This document shows positions 24,201 to 38,786 of a stretch of DNA of 64,000 nucleotides, piece after piece. Made by a program: the position numbers and the translations under genes. The DNA comes from Alviniconcha marisindica (lineage: Eukaryota > Mollusca > Gastropoda > Provannidae): positions 1,354,001 through 1,418,000 of the forward strand of contig JABMCL010002103.1 of assembly GCA_018857735.1 (NCBI GenBank), in the 5' to 3' direction. The number at the start of each line of letters is the position of its first letter. Positions within the stretch are counted from its first letter, which is position 1. The notes beneath the pieces are model-generated. The model saw only the letters and a list, made by a program, of their open reading frames with translations, did not search any database and was not told where the DNA came from.

Positions 24201-27200
24201 TGGGAACTTGTCACTGATACGTCCGTTTCAAACGGCAGTGTGGCTTGTCGTGTGGGGTGGATGGACTCTGCAACGGATGTTGAGGGCTGGGCCTCAATGG
24301 CTGGGACTGCAGCCATTTGGTCAGACATCAATCTGCAAGACAGGGCAGAGACTGAAGAGATCAGACATCAATCTGCAAGACAGGGCAGAGACTGAAGAGA
24401 TCAGACATCAATCTGCAAGACAGGGCAGAGACTGAAGAGATCAGACATCAATCTGCAAGACAGGGTGGACAGTGAAGAGATCAGACATCAATCTGCAAGA
24501 CAGGGTGGACAGTGAACAGGTCAGACATCAATCTGCAAGACAGGGTGGAGACTGAAGAGACCAGACATCAATCTGCAAGACAGGGCAGACAGTGATGAGA
24601 TTGGACCAACAATCCACAGCCAACCCTTGTTGTGCCCACCCTGCCAAGAAGCAGGTCATGCAAGATGGACATTTGTTGATACAAGACACAGATTTAGCCC
24701 GTGAATGATGCTTGCTTTTGATATTCAGTATCCAGTCAAGCACGAAAGTCACACTGGGGTTGAAACACAAGCCATCAGCTCAGAAGTTGAAGCTGGATTT
24801 CTCTTCCTGTCACAAACCACTTAATAATGGAAGAGGACCGGAAGGAAATGAAGTTGAATGCACAGGAAAGGTTACAGGCATGGCAGAGGCTGGTTCTGAG
24901 TGATGCCAGTGAGGTCAGTGACCAAAAATAAATAAAAATCAACTGACCTAAAGCAGTTGGGGGTCATGGTATAGAACCTGGACAAGTTGACTGAGTATTC
25001 TGAACCTGTAATAACTACACATACTTTAGACAGATCAAAACAAGTCATTACCCCCAAAAGAATAGTGAACTGGTTCCACATTTTTAAGACTGACCTTTCC
25101 ACACTGTGTCTGTAGTGGTTGTACCAAGATGTGTCAGTTGACCTTTCTACCCAGTCTGTAGTGGTTGTACCAACATATGTGTCAGTTGACCTTTCTACAG
25201 TGTCTGTAGTGGTTGTACCAACATATGTGTCAGTTGACCTTTCTACTGTGTCTGTAGTGGTTGTACCAAGATGTGCATCGGTTGACCTTTCTACTGAGTA
25301 CGTAGTGGTTGTACCAACATATGTGTCAGTTGACCTTTCTACTGTGTCTGTAGTGGTTGTACCAAGATGTGCATCGGTTGACCTTTCTACTGAGTCTGTA
25401 GTGGTTGTACCAAGATGTGTGTCAGCTGACCTTTCGACGGCATCTGTAGTGGTTGTAACAAGAGGTGTGTCAGTTGACCTTTCTACCGAGTCTGTAGTGG
25501 TTGTACCAGCAAGTGTGTCAGTTGACCTTTCTACTGAGTTTGTAGTGGTTGTACCAGCAAGTGTGTCAGTTGACCTTTGAGTTTGTACCAACATGTGTGT
25601 CAGCTGACTTCTTTTTTTAACAGAGTTTATAGGGGTTGCAGCAACAAGTGTGTCAGTTGACCTTTCTACTAAATCTGTAGCAGCTGCACCAACATGAGTG
25701 TCAGTTGACTTTTTTTTTTTTTTTACTGAGTCTGTGGCAGTTGCACCAACATGCGTGTCAACTGACCTGTTTTTTATATTGAGTCTGTGGAAGTTGCACC
25801 AACATGTGTGTCAGCTGACCTTTTTTTTTTTTACTGAGTCTGTAGCTGTTGCACTAATGTGTGTCAGATGACCTTTATACCAATTCTGTAGCGACTGCAC
25901 CAACATGCATGTCCAACATTACACTGTCCAACTCCAAGGAGAGGCTGCTGGAGATGTCAGACTGTGCATGATGGATGTCTGACTGATGAAGAAATGTCAA
26001 GACTGATGGAGAGATGTCGGACTGTAAAAGGATAGACGTCTGGCTGATGGAAAGATGTCAGACCAATGGAGTGATATCAGACATGGGGGAAATGTTGCCC
26101 TGTGCTAAAACAAACATCAGACTGATGGAGAGACATCAGATTTAGGAAAAAAACATCAGATTGTGCAAGGATAGGTATCAGGCATATAGAGATGTCAGAC
26201 CATGTAAGGACAGATGTCAGGCTGATAGACAAATGTCAGCCCATGCATGGTCAGTTGTCTGACTGATGGAAAGACATGACTGCTCCAGGACAGACATCAG
26301 GTAGACAGAGAGATGTCAGACTGCACAAGGATAGGCGTCAGGTGGACAGAGATGTCAGACTGTGCAGACAGGCATCAGGCTGATGGAGAGGTGTCAGACT
26401 GTGCAGACAGGCATCAGGTGGATGGAGATGTCAGACTGTGCAAAGACAGGTGTCAGGTGACCAGATGTCAGACTATGCAAGGACAGGCATCAAGCGGATG
26501 GAGAGATGTCAGACTGTGCAAAGACAGGTGTCAGACAGATGGAGAGATGTCAGACTGTGAAGGACAAGTGTCAGGTGAATGGTAGGGACATTTTTTGGGT
26601 GGTGGTTGAGGTAGTGGGGAGCTCACTTTCCTTAGGTGGTGCTGTGTTGGGATGTGCTCCATGCGAGCTGTGCTCACCAAGGGCCTGCTGTTCTTCACTG
26701 TTCAGCCAGCTCCATAACCCAGTAGTGTTTTTTTTGTTTTTTTTAAGAATCTGCAGTCAGTTCTCCCTTAGAATCCAATGGCTAAACTCACTCTGATGGG
26801 TTCTGTGAAGCCTTAGCTGCCTTCAGTGTTACATCTGCTTGTGTGTGTGTATGCATATGTGAGAACATGTCAGGCACTAGACAAAGGATCATTCTCTTTC
26901 AATTTGTTTCAATGAAAAGAGAAGAAAACAGCCATTACTGATGAAGCACAAGCACCACCAGCACTTCTGTTCCACTGTGCTGTGGAAGTCTGGTGACCTT
27001 CAATCCGACACACTAAAGCAACACGTTTAGGAGCTACAAAGCAGGGCATTTTCAAGACTTTTTATCACCTTCAACAACCCAACAAAAAATATAAAAAGCA
27101 ACCTTTACTGAACAAGTAGTAGTAGTAATTGGATTTTAATGTCACATCATAGGTATGTTAATTATGGGACAGAGGTAGGAGCTGGAACAGCGAAACAGGA

Positions 27201-30200
27201 ATGGCACGAATAAGCGTGAGAAGAGTTATGCTGTTTAGACTATGACTTATCTAAAGAAACAAGATGAGACAGAGGCACATTTACTTAAGACATTCTATTA
27301 ATCTCACTGTATCAACCTCAGTCTCGCACTCTATCAGTCTCAGACAGTTACACACTCTACTCATCTCAAATACTCTACAAAGCTCACGCTCTACCAATCT
27401 CAATGTCTCTGGACTTTCAAGCATCGTGCTGTTGTCGTTCCCCCCCTCCCACCCCACCCCCCAAGAGTCGGAGCATCCAAGCCTTCAGAAGGAGGAGTGT
27501 GCCAAATTCGAAACTAACTCCATTCTCAAGCCCCCTCCAGGACTGCACGAACCTTATGATGTTCCACAGACTGATTGCATAATTACATAATAATAGTGGT
27601 AATTTCTATTGGGCGGTTCAATGAAGCTGGTTCGCACAAATGAATGCCCTTTGTAATCTTTTGCGCAAGAAGTCGCAGAGTCACTTCCGGGCCAATTTCT
27701 GAGCAGGCGTTGCTTCACGCTGTGTATAACAATGGGAGTTGAACCTAGAATCGCGAAGCAGTACAAATGCCACCACTGTTGCAGTTGCTAAAATTACCAG
27801 GGAAAGGGGATGGAGGGTGGAAAAAAGTGTCTTTCCATCGTTTTTTGGCTGACCAGAAGATCGCGATTTCATGGGGAAAATGCGTTTTGGGGCATCCTAT
27901 AGCATGAGCAACAAGTTATTGCTTGTTGCCAGACACATTCGGACTATGAGCCTCCAAAAATGTCTTTAAAGTTGGCAGCGTAAAATTCGCAAATTCACTG
28001 TCACTGCCTTCCATTGTGAAGAAAATACGCACCGGAAATAAAAGCAGCTAAGGGAATTAAGCAATGCCGGGCAAAAGTCAAGGGAGCTAACAACCCCACC
28101 TGAATTGCCCAATAGAGACCTATCCCATCTCACCAACAAGGGGCAGCACATCGCGCTTTACAAGATCAACAATAATAATACTTTAAAACCTCAAAAATAG
28201 TAAATTATACAGCCATAATATAATTTTATTGCATTTCTTGCACACACACACGGGTGCACAGAAGGGATGTAATGATAAATGAAGGGTGAGGGAGGGTAAA
28301 CAGGGGAGGTAAGTAAGAAGACAGAATTTGAAATCACTTGTGGCATTATTTGTAGAGGCAACCTTTTAACACAGTATTGAAGGCGTGAGAGGACTGAACG
28401 TGACGGACGTCAGAAGGGAGCACATTTTATTACATAATTATATTACATTACAAGCAAGATAGATGACAAAACAAACCCATACACATAGCCTCAAAGGTTT
28501 TCATATTTTATTATTCTCTTTTCCATTTCTCTCCCAACATCAAGGCCATAAATCATTCCAGCGGAAAGTAAAACAAAAGTCTTATAAATATCAATCAGCA
28601 ATAAAAACAGCTGGGGTGTCATGATTTAAAAACAACAATAAACACAAAACAGATTTTCTCCTAACAACATTTTTCCCTTTCAGATCCAGACAAACAAGGA
28701 AGAAAAGAAAAGATTACACTGATGCACATTCTGAGGGCAGGGACAAAAGAAAATGATGAATCAGATCTAGAATGCCTTTTTTTTTCCAACTTGCAATTGA
28801 GAACATTTAAAATGTGACGCTGCCTTTGCCGAGTTTGCCAGGAAACCAACATGGATTCCTTCCTTACCTCTGACATCATGTGTCAGGTATGCCACCATAT
28901 TACACCAACAAAAATGGAAGCAAAATTGATCCTATGACATCAGAAATGTTGAACTGGCCAATGAAGTAATGATGAACAGAACAACCGACACAAAAAGTCA
29001 TATATACCAAGTGCACAGTTATCAGAAGTTGCTGAAGTACCTGGATCAACTATTAACACCTGAACCACAGTGTTCTGCTCACGCTGTACTGTCCTGAACT
29101 GCTCAAAAATGCAATTTACAATGCACTATCTTTAAAATGACGTCAGGGGAAATAGAAAGCTGGGGACGCTGTTTCTTATGGGTGCAGTTCCGTTGCCATG
29201 CTACGGGGACTACTCTGGAGTGGGAGATGTGGGCCTCGTTACTCAACGACAGACGTCATGCCCACAAACAGATATGAACAGATCACCCAAGTATCCATCT
29301 CAACGTTTTTCTTTGCATGACCTGTCTTGTATATATACTTGCACAAAATTCAATGCAAACCTTCAATGCAATATCAAACTTTGCTGATTTTGTGCAGTTT
29401 AATGTTGCTGTTGGGTTGTTGTTGTTTTTTACACTTTTACAGTAAGAAAAATGATCAAAGTTTAAAATTTTTTTTTTTAAATACAGCATTTCATAAAACT
29501 TTAAAAAAGCAGAAAGTAAGATGTTCGATTTTTCAGTACATCAACCCAAAATTTGGTCACTTTCTGCAGATCCTTACAGGATAGACGCTTGTGGATATAG
29601 CTAGGAATGTAGAATGCTAAGAGTTAAAAACTGAACAACTGCCCACCCCCTCTGGTCAAGTTGTGTTATTCACAGCCGCCATGATTAATCCCGTCAGCTT
29701 CAGTCAAAGGGTGTTTTGCTGCTGATTTTATTCCCCTCTTTTTCTTATCAAAGCTGTTACATGCCTTTGCAAGTTATTCCCCTTTTAATGTCAGAAGGTC
29801 ACACAGGGTAAGAGTCAAGACACTGACTGCATTCAGCTCGAACTACCTTCAGATACTGTGTTATGCTATAGGGTTACATACAATCAATAAGCCATGCCAG
29901 CTTTACAACATGAAGCCAGTGACCACACCTAATATATACACTTGACGGACGGATACCAAAGAATTGTGAACTATGGTACAACATTATCAAAACAGAAATA
30001 AATTGCATTTCCCCTCAATGTATGACAATAATAATAATAATAAATATAAAGAATCAAATATTCTTTCCTGCCATATGTAATGTCTCTACCAAAATGAACA
30101 TGTTTACAGATTGTACAAACATATAAGCTCTGTACCAAACCACAAGGCATGCCCCCTCCTTCTGGTCTCCCCACAGAGCCATTCATTCCGTTTTCTGGCC

Positions 30201-33200
30201 CCCCCCCCCCCTCCCCAATTCCTTTAACAGTGCATTCTGCAAGAATGCCAAAGGTAAGGAAAACAGAATGCAACAGCCAGCCCAGCAGGCAGTCTCACAC
30301 ACACACACACACTCATCTGTGCGTGCATACACACACAAACCAAACAAGCACCGCCGACAAGCAAACATCCAGAAACTGAATTCTCTCTCATCAGCAAAGC
30401 ACCCCATGGATCCGATACTACAGGCCTGACCTTTATTACAGGCACTGACCATGTAGGACTGTTAGACCATGACGGCACTGGTCTGTCACACACACTGACA
30501 GCACAGTCTGTCACACACTGACAGCACAGTCTGTCACACACACTGATGGGACTGGTCTGTCACATACTGACAGCACTGGTCTGTCATACACACTGACAGC
30601 ACTGGTCTATCACACACACTAACACCACTGGTCTGTCACACACACTGACAGCGCTGGTCTGTCACACACACTGACAGCATAGCCTGTCATACACACTAAC
30701 AGCACTGGTCTATCACACACACTAACAGCACTGGTTTATCACACACACTAACAGCACTGGTCTGTCACATTAACACTGCAACAGCACTGGTCAGTCATGC
30801 ACACTGACAGCACTGGTCAGTCATGCACACTGACAGCACTGGTCTGTCAAACACACTAACAGCACTGGCCTAATACACAGCTGTTGACAGCACAGGCCTG
30901 ATACACACTAAAGTAACAGCAGAGCCTGCCGCAAAGCTGTCAACAGGACAACAGCACAGACCTGAATACACAATCACACTAACGGCACAGCCTGTCACAA
31001 TCACATTAACAGCACAGCCTGTCATAAAGCTGTTGACAGCATTGGCCTGTCACACACACTAACATCACAGCTGGTCACAAAGAAGTTAACAGCATGCACA
31101 TGCTGAAGACACTTGCACACAGCCTGTCAGAAAGATGCTAACAGCATGGACCTACTGAAGACACTTGCACACAGCCTGTCAGAAAGATGCTAACAGCATG
31201 GACCTACTGAAGACACTTGCACACAGCCTGTCACCAAGACGCTAACCGCACAGGCATGTTGAAGACACTGAAACAGGGACCACTAAATGAGAGCCAAAGA
31301 CACTGAAGGCACAGCCCACACTCCGAGCATCGCTTTCCGGCACCTTCCTCCAAACTCTGCCAGATTTAGTTACGCCATTGAAGGGGCCCGCTTTATCTCC
31401 ATGCAGCTGTCCACTGATGTGGTCAGCGTCCTCCGAAAGGTGTGAGTACTTATAAGACTGTAGAAGCAACCTAGTGCCCAAGCATGCACGTAAACATGAG
31501 GCGCATCTACCCTGGGTAAAAAAAAGAAAGAAGAGTTACCTCTCGATTCAAACGATTGTGGTTTTATTTGAGCTGGCGTAAGCAACATGGTCAGTTATAA
31601 AACAAATGTCTGCCATAATCTTGAGTCGTTTGTAACAACCTTACTACTGTTTGAGCACCAACAAAAAACTGCTCATTAGCCGACAGTTTTCTGGACCCTA
31701 TGGCCTAACTAAATACGGCAGTGGTTGAAGGAAGGATGTCGTAACCCAGTGCTTGGAGTTTGGGCACAGCCCAGTGGAGGATGCCAACGGCGACGGAAAC
31801 CACTGGCCCAACACAGGCCTGTGACAGACATGCTCACAGCAAGGGCCTTCTAAGGCTCCAACAGCAGGTGTCAAGACTCTAACTGCAGGCGTCAAGACTA
31901 ACCCTTAAAAGTCTGTTAAAAATAACACTGTCCATTAATGGTGCTATCACTATCGGCCTCTGCAGCTGCGCTTGCTAAAGGTGTAGACACAGGCCAGTCC
32001 CACAGTCACCAGTCTTCTTCTTTGTGCCCAAAATAACCAATCAAAGCCATCCTTCCCTGAATCAGCTCCATAACTTTTCGTCCAAGTCGGTGTGTTAAAA
32101 AATGCCAGCACACAGGAAAAGCTGGTGGGCCATTGTGAATGCGCCCGTCTCTCTCTACCCAGCACCCTGTCAGATTTCCCTAGGGGCGTTTCATGAGCTT
32201 GGCAGTGGGTTTGGAAGGCAACTTCTTTTTCTTCGGCAGAACTTTCCCCTTGCTTTCCTCCCCCAGGAAGTGAGTGAGCCACCTGCAAGCAGCCAGAAGG
32301 GACCAGTTTAGCTACACACAGTCCACAGAGAAACAGAAGACTTGCAAGGCATTTGGAAAATCTTTTTATTATTATTGCATAAACTTTTTTCTCTTCTTTT
32401 TTTACTCATAAAGTGGTCGGGGGTTTGCTCTCAATTTTTAAAATTTTATTTATTTATTTACTTTTTGTTTTATATTCTTTGTTCTGAGAAATTTGGTGCT
32501 AAAAAATCAATCATCTAACTGAGAAATTCAGCGTGATATTGCTGTGACAGTAATGGACACAGGCCCATGCAGGTGGCTGCTCAAGACTCACAGAGGAAAT
32601 ACATAACCAGTGGTTTGGATACCCAAGACACATGAGGGTAGAACATCACATGTGACTTGGGTATCCAAGTCATACAGGGGGTGAAACATAGTTTGGATAC
32701 CACAGACAACACATGGAAAGCATGACATGCAGTTTGGACAAAAACATCATCTACCCAGATAACGCAATCCATACTCAATAGTATACAGCAAGATAACACA
32801 ACCCACACTCATACACAAGGATGCGCACAAAGAGTTACAGCCCTTCACTGCTGGCTCCAAGACTAACTGCAGAAAGGATTCAAATGTTGCCAGGAGACCG
32901 CTCCATTCATTCACTAACAGATTTCTTACAGATCTTGGCACCCATGTGATGCAAAGATACCAGTGGACATTATCTCGGGAGTTGTATTTGCCATACCAGC
33001 TAATGCTTCAGCAAAGACAGAGTGCAGTTTTCTGTGTCATGGGTTAGACAACAAACTTCAAGGCTGCTTACTGTTACAACCACTTACAATGATTGCAAGG
33101 CCTCACGTGTTGACAGGGAAGAAGCCATGTATAGGTCTCTACTACCCATGCCTACCCAGAGCCATGCATGGGTCTCTACTACCCATGTCTACCACAACTT

Positions 33201-36200
33201 GTCTACTGACCGACGGACAGGATTGCCAAGCAAAGGGAGATCACTTACCGTTCTCCAGTTTCCCAACAGCATTACATCAACAAGGTGAAGGGTTTCAAAA
33301 ACACACACCAGAAACACCTAAAAAATGCAACGAGGAGAGGGGAGGGAGGGCAGGGGGGTGGTCTGTGGCGCAAAACGGACAGAGCTTTGACAGTCAACAC
33401 TGTGGTTGACTGACAGAGCTCTGACAGTCAACACAGTGGTTGACTGATGGAGCTCTGACAGACAACACTGTGGTTGACTGACTGAACTCTGACAGTCAAC
33501 ACTGTGGTTGATTGACCGAGCTCCAACAGTCAACATTGTGCGTGGAAAGCGACAGAAGATGCATCTGATCTGTATGTCCCAATAGCCTGCCACCCAGTTT
33601 GGTGACAGTTTAACATACACAGTAGACTTAGCTTGAAGTGATCACAGAACACACAGCAGACCCTACAGGACATGAAATAATCACAGAACACACAGCAGAC
33701 CCTATAGGAGGCAGAAAGAGTGGTGAAGTACAGACCCTACAGGAGGCAGAAAGAGTGGTGAAGTACCGACTCTACAAGAGGCAGAAAGAGTGGTGAAGTA
33801 CAGACCCTACAGGAGGCAGAAAGAGTGGTGAAGTCCTGACTCTACATGAGGCAGAAAGAGTGGTGAAGTACAGACCCTACAGGAGGCAGAAAGAGTGGTG
33901 AAGTACAGACTCTACAGGAGGCAGAAAGATTTAAGTACCGACTCTACAGGAGGCAGAAAGAGTGGTGAAGTACAGACCCTACAGGAGGCAGAAAGAGTGG
34001 TGAAGTCCTGACTCTACAGGAGGCAGAAAGAGTGGTGAAGTACAGGCCCTACAGGAGGCAGAAAGAGTGGTGAAGTACAGACCCTACAGGAGGCAGAAAG
34101 AGTGGTGAAGTACCGACTCTACAAGAGGCAGGAAGAGTGGTGAAGTACAGGCCCTACAGGAGACAGAAAGAGTGGTGAAGTACAGACCCTACAGGAGGCA
34201 GAAAGAGTGGTGAAGTACTGACTCTACAGGAGGCAGAAAGAGTGGTGAAGTACAGACCCCACAGGAGGCAAAAAGAGTGGTGAAGTACAGGCCCTACAGG
34301 AGGCAGAAAGAGTGGTGAAGGCCACGGAGCCAACTCTTTGTCAGAGCTAGCTGTGGACTTGACAGCCAGTTTGGACAAAGGAAGAGGTTGAAGGTGGACA
34401 ACGACAACCACTACACCCACCTCTCATTCTGCTGCCGCTTGTAGGTCTCCACCACCTGCTTCGGCATCGTGTCCACCAGCTCCAGGGAGTTGCGGATTTT
34501 GCACAGAATCTCATAGTTCTCACTCCCTTTCACCTGTAGAAAAAACAAGGAGGCAGAACAAAAAGGTGAGATGAGCGCAAACATTCATATACCCCGACAA
34601 CCTGTTGCAGGGGAAAAAACAGGTATCATAATGTTAGGTGCAGGTTACCTCCCTTAAAAACAAGGCAGCAGAATTAACTACAGCGCTGTATTGTCCCTGT
34701 TGGGCCATCAGTTTCTCACTTAAACAGTCCCTGCTGGGCCATCTGTTTCTCACTTAAACAGTCCCTGCTGGGCCATCAGTTTCTCACTTAAACAGTCCCT
34801 GCTGGGCCATCTGTTTCTCACTTAAACAGTCCCTGCTGGGCCATCTGTTTCTCACTTAAACAGTCCCTGCTGGGCCATCTGTTTCTCACTTAAACAGTCC
34901 CTGTTGGGCCATCAGTTTCTCACTTAAACAGTCCCTGCTGGGCCATCTGTTTCTCACTTAAACAGTCCCTGCTGGGCCATCTGTTTCTCACTTAAACAGT
35001 CCCTGCTGGGCCATCTGTTTCTCACTTAAACAGTCCCTGCTGGGCCATCTGTTTCTCACTTAAACAGTCCCTGCTGGGCCATCTGTTTCTCACTTAAACA
35101 GTCCCTGCTGGGCCATCTGTTTCTCACTTAAACAGTCCCTGCTGGGCCATCTGTTTCTCACTGAAACAGTCCCTGCTGGGCCATCTGTTTCTCACTGAAA
35201 CAGTCTCTCAGACAAAGCCAGTGTTACAGTCTGCCATATCCACAAACATGACCATGAGCTCCCCTGAAAACAGGCTGCCGTGAGCATTTTGTCCCTCCTA
35301 TCCTCCACCTGGGCAACAACTGTACACGGCCTCAACTGGATCACCACGACTTTACAGCGTCAACTGGATCACAACTTCACAGTGTCAATTGGATCACTAC
35401 AACTTTACACAGCGTCACCTGGATCAACACGTTACAGTGTCAACTGGGTCACCACAACTTCACAGTGTCAACTGGATCACCAGGATTTTACCCAGTGTCA
35501 ACTGGATGACCATGACTTTACAGTGTCAACTGGATCACTGTAAATTTACAGTGTTAACTGGATCATCAAAAATTTACAGGGTCAACTGGGTCACTACAAC
35601 TTTACAGTGTCAACTTTATCAACAGCTTCTACCATTTGCATACTCGGCTGGCCAATAGCCTTCTGACATCCATCAGATTATTCAATTTGCCAACAGACTT
35701 CTGACATCCATCAGATTAGTTCAACTTGCCAACAGACTTCTGACATCCATCAGATTAGTTCAACTTGCCAACAGACTTCTGACATCTATCAGATTATTCA
35801 ACTTGCCAACAGACTTCTGACATCAGATTAGTTCAACCTGCTAATAGACTTCTGACGTTATCAGATTAGCAAAGTCACCAAAACTGGTATCAATGTATTA
35901 AGGCTCCATGGAAAGCTTCTGAGGATGTCAAGTTTTGAAAATGCTGCTCCCACAGTCTGGGAGGAAAAGGCAAAGGTAAAGATGCCAGCTGTCATGCTGT
36001 AGGATGTTGTGCCTGTGACAGCCATGCTGTGGGATGTTGTACCTGCGACACGGTCCAGCCTGACAAGCCAAGTAAGTGGATGGTGTTTCTGCCCAAGCAA
36101 CTGTGCCTTCATGTCAGGCGCAACCAACACCAGGTACAAGGCAGCCTGCTGACCCCTAGAGCACAGCCTGCTGACCCCTAGCGTACAGCCTGCTCACCTC

Positions 36201-38754
36201 TACCGCACAGCCTGCTGGAAGTCACACATGTAGACCTCTCAAAACCAAAACTGCAGGCAGCAAGCCAGCTGCCAAATGCTATGGAACAGCCAAGCTAAAA
36301 GGTTTTGCCTGTGGGCCTCTCAAAACAAACACTGGAACAGCCTAGTTAAAAGGTCTGCCTGTGGACCTCTCAAAACAAACACTGGAACAGCCTAGTTAAA
36401 AGGTCTGCCTGTGGACCTCTCAAAACAAATACTGGAACAGCCTAGTTAAAAGGTCTGCCTGTGGACCTCTCAAAACAAACACTGGAACAGCCTAGTTAAA
36501 AGGTCTGCCTGTGGACCTCTCAAAACAAACACTGGAACAGCCTAGTTAAAAGGTCTGCCTGTGGGCCTCTCAAAACAAACACTGGAACAGCCTAGTTCAA
36601 AGGTCTGCCTGTGGACCTCTCAAAACAAACCCAAAGCACCAAGCCAGCTTGGAAGAGCTGGAGAGAAGACCCTAGCTGAAAGTCACCCATATGGACCTGC
36701 GCATCAGGCTCTTGGGACGGTTCTACAGGTCATTCTGGACCTCATGTTTCCATGTCAGCCCTAATGTTTCCCCGTGTTCTCCCCCTGTGGCCGTCTCAAC
36801 TTACCGTCAATGTGTAGATTTCATTATCATCTGCTTTCCTCTTCCGCCCTACGCTTGTTATTGTTGTGTTCAAAGCATACTTTGCCACTCCTGAAACAAA
36901 AACAATCGATCAACTGTACATCTGCTGTGTTAATATGCTCTGCAACAGCCTAAAACAAAAATTATGTCGGGCCTGTGTTCAGTGTAGGGTCTCTCTCTCT
37001 CTGTGAAAACAAGCTGTTCATAATACATATATAGACTATACAGGAAAGTTCAGGTCAAGAACAATCAACATGTGAGTGAGTGAAGAGAAATTACAACTCT
37101 CAATACAGTTTGCTCACAAGCAGGAAAGGTCAGGTCAAATAAGATCATCATGGGGTGGGGTGGGGAGATGCAGGTGGTCTCCCCTGAAGACAGGTTGCTC
37201 ATGACAAGTATCATAATGAACTGAACTGCGCAGGAAAGTTCAGGTCAATGTGAACAACATCAGAGATGCTGAGTTGGTGGGTGGGTGGGTGGGGGGTGGG
37301 GGGCTGTACATTACGCATATCACTGCAGCACAACCGTGTACATTACATCTCACATTACAACTGTGTGCATTACACATATCACTTTACAATTTGTCAGATC
37401 TTCCCTGCCATAAAAAGTACCTACCACTTAAATTACACACATCACAACATTAAAATGGGACACTCTAGCATGCCCTGAAAAGTTAAAACCTGTTACATCA
37501 GCCCTATCACATTACAATTTGAAACTACACCCTGCTGTAAGAAGTCAGTATCAGTTACACATTATACAACAATGTTACAATTTAGCCTGTTATAATAAGC
37601 TCATACCAGTTACATTTCACAACATTACAATCTGACAGTCTACCCTGTCACAAAAAAGAAGTACATACCTGAACCTTTCTGCTGCTTCTCACTGAGAGCA
37701 ACTTTCTCGTCCTGCTTGCGGTCACGACCTGGGCAGGCACAGATTCGAACCTCAATTGCCCGTCTGCCCAGGACAACATTCTCCAGCTCCAGCGTGAAGA
37801 CGATGTGAATGGGGCGTCTGTTGGGACCACCCACGCACGACCCCAAGCACATGAACTGCAAGGCAACACAGCATCACATTTTACTGTTGTACTACTGTCA
37901 CAAGTTTTGGTTTTCTTGGTTGACAATTACTTAAAGCAGGTCTGCTGTCTAAATAAGTTTACACTTTCTGAGAAACTGGGTCAGCTGTTACATTCAGAGT
38001 GCATTCTGTGTTGCAGGTGGTGTAAATGTGTGACAGAGAGAAGACAGAGCATTACGGAAGCGATAATGATACACACGTTTTGAAAATATACTTTCCAGCT
38101 TTTGTGGTTACTGTTTGCAAGTGGAGTCATGTTCCCTATGGCTGCATGTTTAAGACATGCATGTAAAGCACAGTACAGTTGCAGCTGGCCCCAACACGCT
38201 GGGGAGTGGACCTTGGGTCAACCACATGCCAGCTTCCATGCTCATCCCAGTAAGCTACATTCCCATCCCCTTTCTGCTCCGAAAACTACATCTCCCTGAC
38301 AAGAGACATGCCATCCCACAGCCAGCAACCAAACTGCAGGCTCTGTCCACCCCCAGATCTGACTTGCAGTCCTGATGGAGTTGTTCCCCAACAGGTGACC
38401 CCCCCCCCCCCCCCCCACCAACAGTGAAACACTTACCTGGAACAGGTTGGTCACCCACTCGGAGCCAGCCTGCGGCATTTCGTAGGGTATCAAGACAGAG
38501 TGCCTCTGTGTCTGTGGATCTTCGATGTAGCGTGCCATTTTGTGTTCACAGCGAACGAGGTGATTGGCTGCAGTGACATTTTTCTTGATATCCTCATTGG
38601 CATGATTTGGGCAGCGTTTGACCACCTGTGTTCAACAGCAAACACAACAAGTGTTTGTCAGCAACTGGCCTCCTATCATAAAGTCATCTGTCCATCACAG
38701 GCCATGTTAAAAAGGGCTGGGAGGGTCCCCCCCCCCCTTTTTTTAAATTATTTA

Positions 38755-38786
<32 letters not shown>

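Noticed and set aside
25119..25594. Thr-rich 16-residue repeat protein on the minus strand (mucin-like)
   Set aside because: The 48-bp minisatellite is open on both strands, lies within intron 11, and lacks a signal peptide or splice support.
31370..31520. A second phase-compatible acceptor (TTTTTACCCAG near 31512) opening about 46 codons, as another alternative p53 tail
   Set aside because: No resemblance to any p53-family tail, and the segment looks like part of a dispersed repeat or of the short-form 3' UTR.
33700..35212. Regular short repeats resembling a CRISPR array
   Set aside because: Units are directly head to tail with no unique spacers, and the context is a eukaryotic intron.
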